Of a stretch of 14,926 nt of DNA, positions 1 through 8,772 are shown piece by piece. Both the position numbers and the translations under genes were made by a program. The DNA is from Hemicentrotus pulcherrimus. Lineage: Eukaryota; Echinodermata; Echinoidea; Camarodonta; Strongylocentrotidae. Position 1 is the stretch's first letter. Every line of letters begins with the position of its first letter. The stretch is from contig BEXV01000945.1 of assembly GCA_003118195.1 (NCBI GenBank), forward strand, positions 15,448-30,373, in the 5' to 3' direction. The notes beneath the pieces are model-generated. The model did not search any database. It was not told the DNA's origin and worked only from the letters and a program-made list of their open reading frames with translations.

Positions 1-127
1 AAAACTTTAAAAATTCATAACTTTTGTATCCTTTGTCGGATTTTCGTCAACCCTTCACTGATATGTTTCTCTCACTGTTCTGCTTTTATTAAAAACAACT
101 TAAGTTCAGGGTGGACTTTCCCTTTAA
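1..127 (-). repeat. Terminal part of a dispersed echinoderm-type repeat, cut by the window edge
   Basis: Read on the minus strand, the element begins TTAAAGGGAAAGTCCACCC, continues through a purine-rich stretch, and reaches the conserved-looking block ending AGTTATGAATTTTTAAAGTT at the window edge. I recognise this order (TTAAAGG, GTCCACCC, then the TTATGA..TTTAAAGTT block) as a repeat family found in very many copies in sea urchin genomes. That identification is from memory, not from a search. The visible end sits at a TTAA (124-127), as expected of an element that inserts at TTAA. Only one end lies in the window, so the type (non-autonomous DNA transposon is likeliest) cannot be proven here. 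Confidence 0.6.
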
Positions 128-735
128 GGCTTTCCAGTACATTCTTAAATTTTATCATTTTGGCCTGCATGGTGTATTGATTATTGAAAAAAAAAATAGA
201 ATTACAGCATCGTTTAAAAATAGTAAGCTTTAATAGAACTTTTCAAGAAACCAAGGTCATTGAAACTTTGGTAGTAGTGTGCTATCCCATCCACTATTAC
301 GTACACCACTACGTACACCACCCAAACACAATAGAGTCTGGGTACAATGTTCGCTCAACCAATGGGTTCCATTGTCGTAAGTTGGTTAAAGATTGACGTA
401 GATCTGCATACCTCGTGCCCATATATGGCAAAGGGGCTCTACCAGTCTCTCACAAGTTGTATACAAACAATGGATAACACACATCTGGGACTGGGCAGAG
501 GTGTTCCCTTTTCCATGTACTAATTTCGATTGACCCGCACACTTTGTGTATACAGCATGGCACGTGTATGCACTTGATTGTTTAGTTTATGATTGTTTAG
601 GAGGAAGGATTTGTGATGATAAATAATTTTTTTCAGGATTTCTATTTTAGGAACTCCCTGTAAGCTGGCTACATGAATCATAATAAAACCACAGTTTGAT
701 AGATCTCAGCATTTAAAACTAGTTGTTGCTTTCAG
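128..735. other. No gene seen; short tandem duplication at 299-322
   Basis: AT-rich single-copy-looking DNA. The only local structure I see is a 12-bp unit, ACGTACACCACt, repeated twice in tandem at about 299-322. A reading frame of 70 codons crosses it (184-396) but starts at a non-ATG codon, resembles nothing I know and is within chance expectation. A possible splice donor, GTAAGT, lies near 376 without a convincing partner acceptor. Confidence 0.5.
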
Positions 736-852
736 GTAATGACAGAATACATGTAAGAACAGGAGAATCTTTTGAAGGCATCGGTTGGAAGTTATTTTAC
801 AGGAATAAACCAGTACAAAATAATCGGGGCCTCTTCGTTTTTGGATCTATAG
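736..852 (+). CDS. Candidate internal coding exon, unidentified protein
   Basis: The stretch has an acceptor (TTGTTGCTTTCAG, ending at 735) and a donor (ATAG|GTAACT, from 853). It is 117 nt long, a multiple of three, and open in the frame starting at 738, so it would be a symmetric phase 1-1 exon. Its 38 complete codons begin N-D-R-I-H-V-R-T-G-E and end G-L-F-V-F-G-S-I. They hold a mixed charged and aromatic composition with the core G-I-G-W-K-L-F-Y, which reads like a folded domain rather than low-complexity sequence. Phase 1-1 exons are common in modular extracellular proteins, but I recognise no family. The frame stays open for about 58 codons around it, which alone could be chance; the pairing of splice sites and phase is what raises it. 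No partner exon is proven in the window. Confidence 0.3.
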
Positions 853-1171
853 GTAACTGCATTAAATGGGTATTTATGTATACAGTACTATATTTATAGC
901 CTACTATCTTTGTCATATTGTTTTATGATCATTTAAATTTGAAGATGAGTTTCAGTTTTTGTGAAGCTATGTACATGCTACTTTCATTCATCATTGTATT
1001 AGAACTAGTCCATATATGATTTGCAGGTTATGTTGATACAACAATTTTGTTTTAAGATTTATATCTTACTCTTATATATACTTTGTCTCTCCTTGTTATT
1101 ACATGCTACATGTAGGTCAAAGTGTTTAGCCAAGTTGCCTAATTTTCATAATTCTGACCACAGTTAACATT

Positions 1172-1231
1172 ACAACAACAACAACAACAACAGCAATAAT
1201 AACAATGATATAAACAACAACAACAACAACA
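1172..1231. repeat. Imperfect (AAC)n microsatellite
   Basis: Two runs of AAC/ACA units (about 1172-1192 and 1213-1231) are separated by AAT/AAC-like interrupted sequence. The same trinucleotide recurs, in one orientation or the other, at 4441-4488, 5338-5360 and 14310-14349, so it is a characteristic microsatellite of this genome. Confidence 0.85.
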
Positions 1232-1297
1232 CTATTCATTATCTGATATCATACATGTATATACCCAAACGTCTTCCTGACATACAGGCCTGCATGC

Positions 1298-1762
1298 GTG
1301 CATGGTCAGCTGCCGACATTATCAGTAATAAATCTTGTCAATGTTTTTAGAGATACATGTACATGTACATGTGTATCTGATAAACTGTCCCTTGGGTGTA
1401 ATGTGTTTTTAATTACTGATATAGATCATATCGTACACTACATGGATGCAGATGTATGGGGAGCCTCAAGGATGAACACTCCAGTGCTAACAAAACTTCT
1501 CCTTCTCTTAATATTAAACAGGATACAATGTATATGCAAATTACTTGAATTAATTGAGTCACTTTGTACATTAATGGTTTGTACAAGACATAACCCGAGT
1601 ACATGTTGTTTCCTCCTAAGTGTTCTAAATTTTCATTTGCTTAAAGGAAAAGACCAGTTATGGTCATGCGATTGCATTGTGAAAGAAACGTTGTGGAATC
1701 AATCAGAAAAGGTTGATCATCTAGCATCAAGCATCTGCAAGGTTCTGGAATCATCAAAATGA
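1298..1762 (+). other. Longest open frame in the window (154 codons), unidentified
   Basis: This frame is open from a GTG at 1298 to a TGA at 1760-1762. The first in-frame ATG is at about 1442, which would leave roughly 107 codons. The translation is rich in Cys, Leu and Ser, has a leucine-rich hydrophobic patch (Leu-Leu-Leu-Leu-Leu-Ile-Leu, around residues 67-73) and a Lys/Glu-richer C-terminus ending K-V-L-E-S-S-K. I recognise no domain. The first part runs through an ACATGT repeat, which creates the Thr-Cys-Thr-Cys-Thr-Cys segment and suggests non-coding origin for that part. With about 36-39% GC, a stop-free run this long is expected roughly once in ten to twenty such windows, so it is unusual but not proof of coding. 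It could be a decayed exon. Confidence 0.15.
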
Positions 1763-2353
1763 TAAGAAATTTGGCCCATTCTTCGTAAAGTTACAAGCAC
1801 TATACACAGAAAGATGTATATGGGACTACCCTGTATCTCTCACAGACCATGAGAGAAACCAATTTTCCAAATATATGAATTAGTAGGCGGTTTCCCAGCA
1901 AATTTTTTATCATCATGTATTAGTCAAAACAAATCTTTCACATGATTGGTAATGAGAGCTTCCATTTCATTTTTTGAAATTGGGGTGTTTCCAATACTGG
2001 TCTTTACCTTTAAATAAACAAAACAAGGAATTGTAGAAGTCTGCACATGATTAAGGATATAGTGATAGTTTCAGTTTGATACATTTTGTCCATATTTCAA
2101 AAGAATATACAGGTGAACACATGTACAAGTCATGTGCAATGTAGGAAAGAGCAAAATTCATGTATTCCAAAGACAATGTCACAAGTGACATTTTATGGAT
2201 AAACTGCTTGCATGCTCTCCGGTGAAGTGTGAAGCTGTCTAGAGCCAGGCAGACAATTTGAATTCTGTTCAAGCATAATGATTACCGGTGTATATCTTCT
2301 TTGACGGTGAAGTAAAGCTTTCTCTCCCTCTTGACTTTTGCATAAATACTTAC
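1763..2353. other. No gene seen; one perfect 18-bp palindrome
   Basis: AT-rich DNA without a convincing reading frame. At 2175-2192 there is a perfect inverted repeat, AATGTCAC, a 2-nt AA centre, then GTGACATT. It is short enough to be chance, but its TGTCAC/GTGACA half-sites are the layout of a dimeric transcription factor site. Confidence 0.5.
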
Positions 2354-2380
2354 CAAGTTCAGATTATTCAATTTCCTTTT
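2354..2380 (-). other. Possible 27-nt microexon, minus strand
   Basis: On the minus strand, an acceptor-like sequence (CTTCTTTAATTGTAG) is followed by a 27-nt stretch starting AAAAGG and ending AACTTG, and then by a very good donor, GTAAGTATTT (plus-strand complement at 2353 and below). The stretch is open in phase 0 and would encode K-R-K-L-N-N-L-N-L. The donor matches consensus closely; the acceptor is moderate. No neighbouring minus-strand exon is evident, so this may be an orphan coincidence. Confidence 0.15.
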
Positions 2381-2509
2381 CTACAATTAAAGAAGTTTAG
2401 TCACATTTGATATTTCATAGTGAATCCTCCTATGTTCATGCATTTATCTCTTCCATCTCTTATATTTGTTTTCACTTTTTGTTTATGAAATTGCCGATGA
2501 TAATTTATA

Positions 2510-3030
2510 CCCCACTTTCTCTTTTCTCTGTTCAGTCAGCCATGTCTCTCTCTACATATCTCGTCTAAAATGTTGTCCTTCACACACTTGTCTTATTCTC
2601 CTCTTCTCTGTGCACTCATCAACCCCTGTGCTTTCATGTACAGTTCCTCATCCATCTCTCATTTGATCTATCCACTTTCATCTCACTATGTCTCACATCT
2701 TCCATCCTCTCCTCCCAGATTCCTTTGTTCAGCCATCGACCCTCACTTTATTTCCTAAAAGTCTCACACTTGTCTCTATTTCTACTCCCCCCTCTTTTTC
2801 CCCATGTCCATGTTCCATTGCATCCATCCATTTTCTCTTCTCCCATCAGCTCATCAATAATTCCAATTTAGCCACTCCCTATTTCTCCCTCTTTTGTATT
2901 TTCTTCTCTCTGTATTTCTTATTCAGTTTTCTCATCTACCCCTTTTCGCCCCCACAATCCATCTCCTGCTGTCTCTTTATTTCTATCTCTCCCAGTCTCC
3001 CACTTCCCGCCACCCCATACCTTTCCATGG
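2510..3030 (+). repeat. Pyrimidine-rich low-complexity block
   Basis: For about 520 bases the plus strand is dominated by C and T (TCTC, TCCC, CCATC and CTCTT words), with few G residues and short purine interruptions. It is not a clean short-period tandem repeat. Reading frames through it (2466-2666, 2570-2758, 2688-3044) are rich in Ser, Pro, Leu and Phe purely because of the composition, and should not be taken as genes. The edges are gradual, near 2400-2510 on the left and sharp near 3030 on the right. Confidence 0.75.
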
Positions 3031-4440
3031 TTAAATGGCAATAAATAGCCATGTTCACATTGGAATCTTTTTGGAAATTAACTCTTTATATAAACAGTTT
3101 AACGGGAATATATAACTGTTAAAAACAGCAAAAAAGATCCAGAGCATCCAGTTTCAGAAGTAGTATTTTATCTTGATTGAATGAAAAATGTATTCTGCTT
3201 CTCTTTTAGAGAATTGATATATATATATGTATGTACGATACTATAACAGAATGATTTGCCTTTTTCTGAAGGTTTTCTATCTTGCTAAGAAATCCGCAGT
3301 ACATTTTCTAGAAGTTCATTTTCTAGAAAAAACCTGATCAATCAGGTGAACAGGCATGCATTGCTGCCACAGGCCCTGGACAAAATAAAGAGCAAATCCA
3401 ATCATTTACTGTACTTCAGCCTTGAGAGACTTGTTCAGCATGTCCCAAATGGTAAATTACCTTGTCCCTAATGGTCACAATTAAATCGTCAGGATAAATT
3501 ATTTACAAGCTTCCGCCTCAGTTTACAGCTTAGTTGAAGATCACACTGAAAAGCAGTGAGTGAATATATAAGAATGTCTCCATCCAATAGATATATTCTT
3601 CACTTGAGTGCAATTTTTTGTAATTCTTGTTTATAGTGGGATTGAGTGTGAGTTACAGCTGTACAGTGTAATTCATTTTTCAATAATTGACAATGTAAAT
3701 GATATCCCTGTATTGGTCAACCCCCTCCTCCTTTCCCTTCAACATATAGACATTTTTTTATGAAGAAAGTCCTATTTTCATTAGAATTATCCTCATACAT
3801 GTTTGTAAAAAAGTTGTAACTGAGATTTAGAATATTAAGATAATTGTTTCCCTTGGGAGTTTTTTGAAGATTGTTTTATGAAAAAACAAAAATGATAGTA
3901 ACTGTAATAGAATACTCATCATCTTCCTGTTTCATTAACGTTACAAGTTACCAGCTCTGCAGTTCCTCTGTTCTAACTCTGGATACGTTCAATTAAAAAG
4001 ATTGATGGGCAGCATCTATTCTACCGTTCCGGATAAGTGATCTGTAGTCAGCTTTAGGAAAGTAATTATATTATAGAGATATCTCTTTCATACCTGCCTG
4101 CTGTCTGTATTACCATACGTGTGATTAATGCGAGTTGGAACGAGTTGTTGATGTGAAAGTGTCGTTTCCATACCTGAACTGAATTGGCAATCAGTCATGC
4201 AGGTGGGCTGCCGAAGACCTTTCCATGTTAGGTGATCAATCAGCCCAGGATCATGTTCCTATTACTTATTAGGGAAAATAAGATGTTAGTACTTTTAATT
4301 TGGACTCGTGTGAATTTGAGGATTAAAACAAATGGGGAAAAAATGCTTGTGAAGTGAGTCCTAATGTGCATTTTTTTTAAACCTGAAAATCATTATTGTT
4401 TATTGCCACTGTAAATTACTTAATTCTATTTGAACAAAGC
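3031..4440. other. No gene seen; small repeats and a GC-richer patch
   Basis: There is a short direct repeat, CATTTTCTAGAA, occurring twice 15 bases apart at about 3302-3328. A small hairpin, CCTGAT-CA-ATCAGG, follows near 3333-3346. The patch at about 4020-4260 is slightly less AT-rich and contains homeodomain-like words (TAATTAT, GATTAATG) and a TGATCAATCAG word, which could suit a cis-regulatory module. That is only a suggestion from composition and word content. Confidence 0.35.
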
Positions 4441-4488
4441 ATTATTATTATTTTTTTTTTATTATTGTCGTTGTTGTTGTTGCTGTTA
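4441..4488. repeat. AT-rich / (GTT)n microsatellite
   Basis: An ATT run and a T10 tract are followed by a GTT/GTC/GCT trinucleotide run, the reverse complement of the (AAC)n type seen elsewhere in the window. A near-perfect small hairpin, GTGTTT-TGAC-AAACAC, lies downstream at about 4565-4580. Confidence 0.8.
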
Positions 4489-4805
4489 TTTTTGTTTTTC
4501 TAATTGTTATTGTTATATTGCTTTCTTTAAAGAATATTTAAAAAACTTTTCATATTTGTTGCTTGTGTTTTGACAAACACTCATGGTAATAATGTTCTTC
4601 ACTATCTGCAAAGCTTTTTTTCTTGTAATTTTCTCTTTTTTTAGTTTCTTCTTCTTCATTTGGATGCAATTTCATTAGAATGTATACCTTGCTGGACCTC
4701 AATGCTTTTTTGAATCAATTGAATGGAAATGCCAAGTACACGCTAAGACATTTCTTCAATAAAGTTTGTTGATTACAAGTAAATTTTTCATTTCCTTCTT
4801 CCCAG

Positions 4806-4959
4806 TTTCACCAGTAATGCAGACATAATTGCTCACTACTCAATGATTTCATGTGAACCAAATGGCAAATTCTTCATCTTTCATCGAAAAAAAGAGAGAA
4901 TTTCAGAAGCTCTGACGAGCAGAAGTAATATCTCTCTAAAGGAGATGATTTTATATTGA
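4806..4959 (+). other. Possible 3' terminal coding exon, unidentified
   Basis: A long pyrimidine tract ends in a good acceptor (TTTCCTTCTTCCCAG, ending 4805). After one base, the frame from 4807 is open for 50 codons to a TGA at 4957-4959. The predicted residues start F-T-S-N-A-D-I-I-A-H-Y-S, contain a basic stretch (H-R-K-K-E-R) and end K-E-M-I-L-Y. The composition is unremarkable and I recognise no domain. A frame this long after a given acceptor has a chance probability of a few percent, and many acceptor-like sites occur in this window. An incoming phase 2 does not match the outgoing phase 1 of the candidate at 736-852. Confidence 0.15.
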
Positions 4960-4962
4960 TTA

Positions 4963-5361
4963 TTAGGAGATGGCTCGCTCGTTTTTAGATGTTTTCTGAG
5001 AGCATAAATATTGCAGATGTGGCGTTTCTTCGTATTCAATGAGGCAGAAGAAAAAGCAGGAGGAAAGGGCAGCAGTTGCTAAGGAGCCTTTACAACCTCT
5101 CATTCGTCTGGGGGGAAAAGAAAATGGATATGGGAAAGCGGAATCTTTATCATTAATCTGCGGAGTGTACTTGAAATGTGACAACAGATCACCAAATTCA
5201 TAGAGATAGCTTTGTTGTTGTATTTGCAGGTTGAAAATGAAATTAGTGATTGTGCCTAAATCCACACGAACATTCTCCATCATACGTCCTTGAAAATGGT
5301 GGAAATCATTGAATGACGATGGAAACGCCATTAATCGCAACAACAACAACAACAACAACAT
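4963..5361 (-). other. Minus-strand open frame starting in a microsatellite
   Basis: A 132-codon frame begins with an ATG at the edge of the (CAA)n tract, so that the microsatellite supplies a run of seven leucines resembling a signal peptide. A second in-frame Met follows (M-A-F-P-S-S). The remainder has no recognisable domain; it includes a Q-I-Q-Q-Q stretch, a P-R-R-M-R basic patch and several aromatic residues. The length is within what chance could give in about 15 kb of this base composition, so I do not call it a gene. It is recorded because it is one of the two longest frames here and has a true ATG. Confidence 0.12.
5338..5360. repeat. (CAA)n microsatellite
   Basis: Nearly eight uninterrupted CAA units, the cleanest trinucleotide run in the window. 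Confidence 0.9.
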
Positions 5362-5956
5362 TTGTTCATAAAAAATGACTGTACCTCCTTCATATTTTTT
5401 GTTGTTTGTTTTTGAGATTCATTTTCTATGAATTTCTTTCTTTGGAGTTTCATCCCTTTTTCCAAGTTTTATTGCTACTTATACACTTTTGATTGAATTT
5501 CTTTTTATTATTTATCACTAAGTCGTGAAAAGTCGCTTTCTATTGTTCACCAATGAATTTGACAGAAACTTAGTCATTTTTTTCTTGCAGCCATACAGCG
5601 TTGTAGAGAAACATTGTCAAAGATATTGAATTATTGAACTTATGTTATAAATCATGTACAGTTTTAAGTTACTAATAAGTGGCATGAATCTAGAACAAGC
5701 CCATTAGTCCCTTGAATCATCATTTGATAAATGGGTTGTGTTGCACTGTGTTGTTGAATGGAGGAAGAAAATCTTCCGTTTCTTAGTAGGGCCTGTATAA
5801 ATTGGAAAGTGTCCACTTTATTTTTTAAGTGCACTAAATGAAAACACATCCTTTTTCTTTTTATTACTTTGATAATCAAGAGGCTTGCTCATCTATATGG
5901 TAATTTCCGTCCATTAAAAATCAAAACTTGCATCTTTGCCACGATTTCAGATTGAT
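5362..5956. other. No gene seen; strong orphan acceptor at 5590
   Basis: The sequence is T-rich on the plus strand. A textbook 3' splice-site context, CATTTTTTTCTTGCAG, ends at 5590, but the open frames after it last only 12-14 codons in either open phase, with no nearby donor. It may be an orphan site. Confidence 0.4.
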
Positions 5957-6456
5957 TTAAAGGTAATACAAAGTTTTTGTATGGGGTCATGAATTTGAAC
6001 ATATTCGAAGCATATGCGATCCTATATTATTCAGTGATCATTGTTACGGTCGAAATCGACTCTAAAGTTATGAAATTGTAAATAATAAACACTTTATGTT
6101 GAATAGCTCCCTCTCAAGGTCAAGATATTAATTAAGCTATAAAACAATGTTTATTGACTAAAATCGACCAATCAGCTATTCCCGTTCGGAAATTATATAC
6201 CACATCTACATATTCTGAGATTTTCATTCTCGCAGCTACCATTGTAAGGCCGTAGGAGCTTTTTGAAATTCATCAACGTTTATTGGGAGCACTGATAAAT
6301 CTTTATATTCAATTTTTCTCGAAAGCAGAAGTGTTAAAGGGTCTAAAATTTCTAGTGCTTTTGATACATCCACAGGTGCATCCAAATATATCAAAATTGT
6401 AAAGAATCACTATCCACCCATTTAAAAAATTTCACAAAACTTTGTAATACCTTTAA
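5957..6456. mobile_element. MITE-like element with TTAA ends and terminal inverted repeats
   Basis: The left end reads TTAAAGGTAATACAAAGTTT and the right end, reverse complemented, reads TTAAAGGTATTACAAAGTTT: one mismatch over about 20 bp. Both copies carry TTAA at the outside (5957-5960 and 6453-6456), consistent with a TTAA target-site duplication as in piggyBac-type elements. The interior of about 490 bp has no transposase frame, so it would be non-autonomous. It contains a CCAATCAGC box, two similar AAATCGAC words (about 6053 and 6162) and a GGGTGGA/TCCACCC word near the right end that is also present in the repeat at 1-127. Superfamily assignment from TTAA alone is inference. Confidence 0.75.
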
Positions 6457-8105
6457 GTATACTTGTAGATAGTCAGTTCATTGGTTAGCAAATCTTGAAG
6501 ATCCATCACACAAACCATCAGACATGCTATGTGCATCTAGTCTTGGGTAGTCGGTATTGTTGGTAGTTTCAATAGAACAAGAAATTCTTGCTATTGGCAG
6601 TACGTCCAAAATGCCCGGATGTAGCCTCGGAGGTGATTCTGAGCCACTTCTGGTGTATGGCGGCCGTGTGCCGTACACATATTATATATATGCGCAATTT
6701 ATGTACGTACTGTACATAGTAATACATCTTAATCCAAATATCTTACTATTACATGTAGTATGTTTAACAATATTTCATACGTTATAAGTAATAATCCACT
6801 CTTGGAAATGGCTTTAAAATTGAGATATCTGTGATTGCGGCTGCAAAGCACCGCTGAGCGAAGTAGACCGGAAGCGACTTTGACACCAAATTATCCCCAA
6901 GGGCATTTGGAATGGGTTCTGAATGTAACATACTGTCCAGTATTTTTCATATATTGGGTAAGGCAAGAATTTAAATGACTTGAAATAAGTTCTTTCAAAA
7001 CAAGTTGTTAATGTTACAGTGGTTCAAATGCAGATGATCACTGTGATGGCAAGTTTCTTCTATAATCTTTAAAAATGCTCATTAAAAAAATGCGCAATGG
7101 AGAAGATTATTCTTCAGTCCCCACCAAATGGAAGTGGGGATCAAACTTTGTGATCGAGGTGAAAAGTTTGCACTGCTAAATGAACGACACGACCCAATAG
7201 AAAATTGATTAGAAGGAAACTAGACAAGGGGAAATGATTTGAAAGATGAGATGGGGGATGCAGGGTTCACCAATCATTCTAGGGCATTTATGGCTGATAA
7301 TAATTGGGTTCTTTCATATCCATGCATGATGTACATTAATCACAGCTTCAGGAGTTATTTAGAACACAAACTTGAAGGATTATTTGGAAAACATTTTGTC
7401 CCCTGGTAAAGACAAGATTTGTTCACATATGCCCTGGTAACCTGCTGAGTATTACTGTGGGATTATAAACGAATATACGCTTCACATTAAAAAAATAAAA
7501 TTATATTACGAACAAATAAGTGAGTACCCGTATAGTAGCACCTTTTTTTGTTGCTGTCAGCTACTTTTTTTCATCCCCACTTGCCATCTTTTTTTTTTCA
7601 TCCCCACTTGCCATCTTTTTACTAAACAGAAAGCGTTGCATTTGACTATGTAAACCACCATGGTTTTCCAAGGCATACAGGAATGAGCCTTTATTCCACC
7701 CCCACCCCCNGCTGTATTATAGATTTCAGAAATAACTTTAATTCAGAGTCAGAGTCTGAAAGTCAGAAGGACCTCAACTCCTATACTTTAACTCTTTCCT
7801 GACTCTTTACAGACAGCTTTTAAATCGTACATCGTTGGTTGATCCATGGATCCTTTTATTCCATCTTTAATGGCATAGATTTACCCCTGAATCACTGGAC
7901 AGAAAAAGAAATTGGAGAAAAATTTGTTATTGGAAATTCGAGCTAGAGTCGTGTCACTTATTAAAAACTTGCGGTACTTGATTACATTATCTCTCAAGTG
8001 AGTGGTTTCGTATATGACTGATTTTTCAAAGACGGCTGAGAAATATCATGGGTCACACTACTGATCAGCCTATTGTAGGATTATGCGTCAAGATGAGAAT
8101 TTTCA
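6457..8105. other. No gene seen; ambiguous base after a C-run
   Basis: No convincing exon or RNA gene is visible. Overlapping frames on both strands at about 6478-6787 are too short to support. Position 7710 is an N directly after a run of C residues, typical of a sequencing or assembly uncertainty. The segment near 7117-7140 has a small hairpin, TCCCCAC / GTGGGGA. Confidence 0.5.
7572..7615 (+). repeat. Two-copy tandem repeat, period 27
   Basis: The 17-bp unit CATCCCCACTTGCCATC occurs at 7572-7588 and again at 7599-7615, each preceded by a T-run, so the repeat unit including the T-run is 27 bp. The copies are identical, which suggests a recent local duplication. Confidence 0.9.
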
Positions 8106-8117
8106 TATATAAAAGGG
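8106..8117 (+). promoter_or_regulatory. TATA-like box
   Basis: TATATAAAAGGG matches the eukaryotic TATA consensus (TATAWAAG). A start site would fall about 30 bases downstream, near 8138. AT-rich DNA gives such matches by chance, and no confirmed exon follows. A strong donor-like sequence, TTTG|GTAAGTTC, lies at 8246 and could end a first exon of about 108 nt, but no useful start codon is present in it. Confidence 0.15.
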
Positions 8118-8340
8118 ATGACGGGTTTTATCCGGATATCAAGTAGGGATTTTTCTGAGTACTATGCAGTGGTGGCATTAATCCAACTCATTTTTTTTTA
8201 AATAGCTACCTGTAGCAAATATACACTGTCGGAAGTATATGTTTGGTAAGTTCATTCAGCAGTATAGAGAGATTCAGAGTTGATATGTAAGGATAAAGTT
8301 TCCCAAGCACTTGTGATGTGATCATTGCTTAACCTGTGAT

Positions 8341-8453
8341 ATATATATCGTCCTTGTTTTCACGAAGTGACGGTAGTGAGGAAAATCGTAATGCAAAGTG
8401 AATGCAATTTTTTTTCACTACCGTCACTTCGTGAAAACAGCGACGATATATAT
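8341..8453. mobile_element. Foldback element: 39-bp arms, 35-nt loop
   Basis: Arms at 8341-8379 and 8415-8453 are reverse complements with only two mismatches; the inner 25 bp (8355-8379 against 8415-8439) are perfect and include TTTTCACGAAGTGACGGTAG. The outer ends are ATATATAT, so insertion at TA (Tc1/mariner-type MITE) is plausible but the duplication cannot be separated from the AT run. The loop includes short ATGCAA/TTGCAT words. The near-identity of the arms suggests either recent origin or selection on pairing. No protein is encoded; the reading frame that crosses it is incidental. Confidence 0.75.
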
Positions 8454-8648
8454 AATGAACTAGTTGTGGGTGATATCATGATATACCCATCCAAAGTGTT
8501 TTCTCCAGTAATACATTTTCAAATTCAATTTCAAGACATTTCAGTATTTTCAATCATATGCATTTAAGAAATACAAAAGAAGCAAAATTTTGTTGTCAAA
8601 TTGTATCTGTATTTTAAAAAATTTTTGTGTTTGTTTTACTTTGAGCAG

Positions 8649-8772
8649 AAGACAACTCCAAACTTTAATATTACATGAAGCACCATTAATATTAGCTGGC
8701 ATTCGTGCAGGTATTACATTTGATTTTGGGGGTCCTGTTGCAACTGATAAATTTCCTCCTTTTAATAAATGA
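8649..8772 (+). other. Weak exon candidate with acceptor and internal donor
   Basis: A long T-rich tract ends in TTTACTTTGAGCAG (acceptor ending 8648). One frame is open from here to a TGA at 8770-8772, and an internal CAG|GTATTA donor at 8710/8711 would define a 62-nt exon. The frame encodes a hydrophobic stretch (L-I-L-H-E-A-P-L-I-L-A-G-I) followed by T-F-D-F-G-G-P-V-A. The minus strand is also open across the whole region and reads A-T-G-P-P-K-S-N-V-I-P-A-R-M-P. I cannot identify either. If the frame runs to its stop, an AATAAA at 8764-8769 coincides with its end. Either strand could be the coding one, or neither. Confidence 0.15.

Noticed and set aside
2688..3044. 118-codon Ser/Pro/Phe-rich protein
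   Set aside because: Its composition is a direct product of the pyrimidine-rich block; three overlapping frames look alike, and there is no domain or consistent start.
8367..8567. 66-codon frame over the hairpin
   Set aside because: It reads through both arms of the inverted repeat; the open frame is incidental.
8106..8772. A complete small gene: TATA box, first exon to 8245, intron with the hairpin, second exon from 8649
   Set aside because: Parts align in order, but joining the first exon at 8245 to 8649 from the only late ATG gives a stop after eight codons, and the open phase of the second exon does not match.
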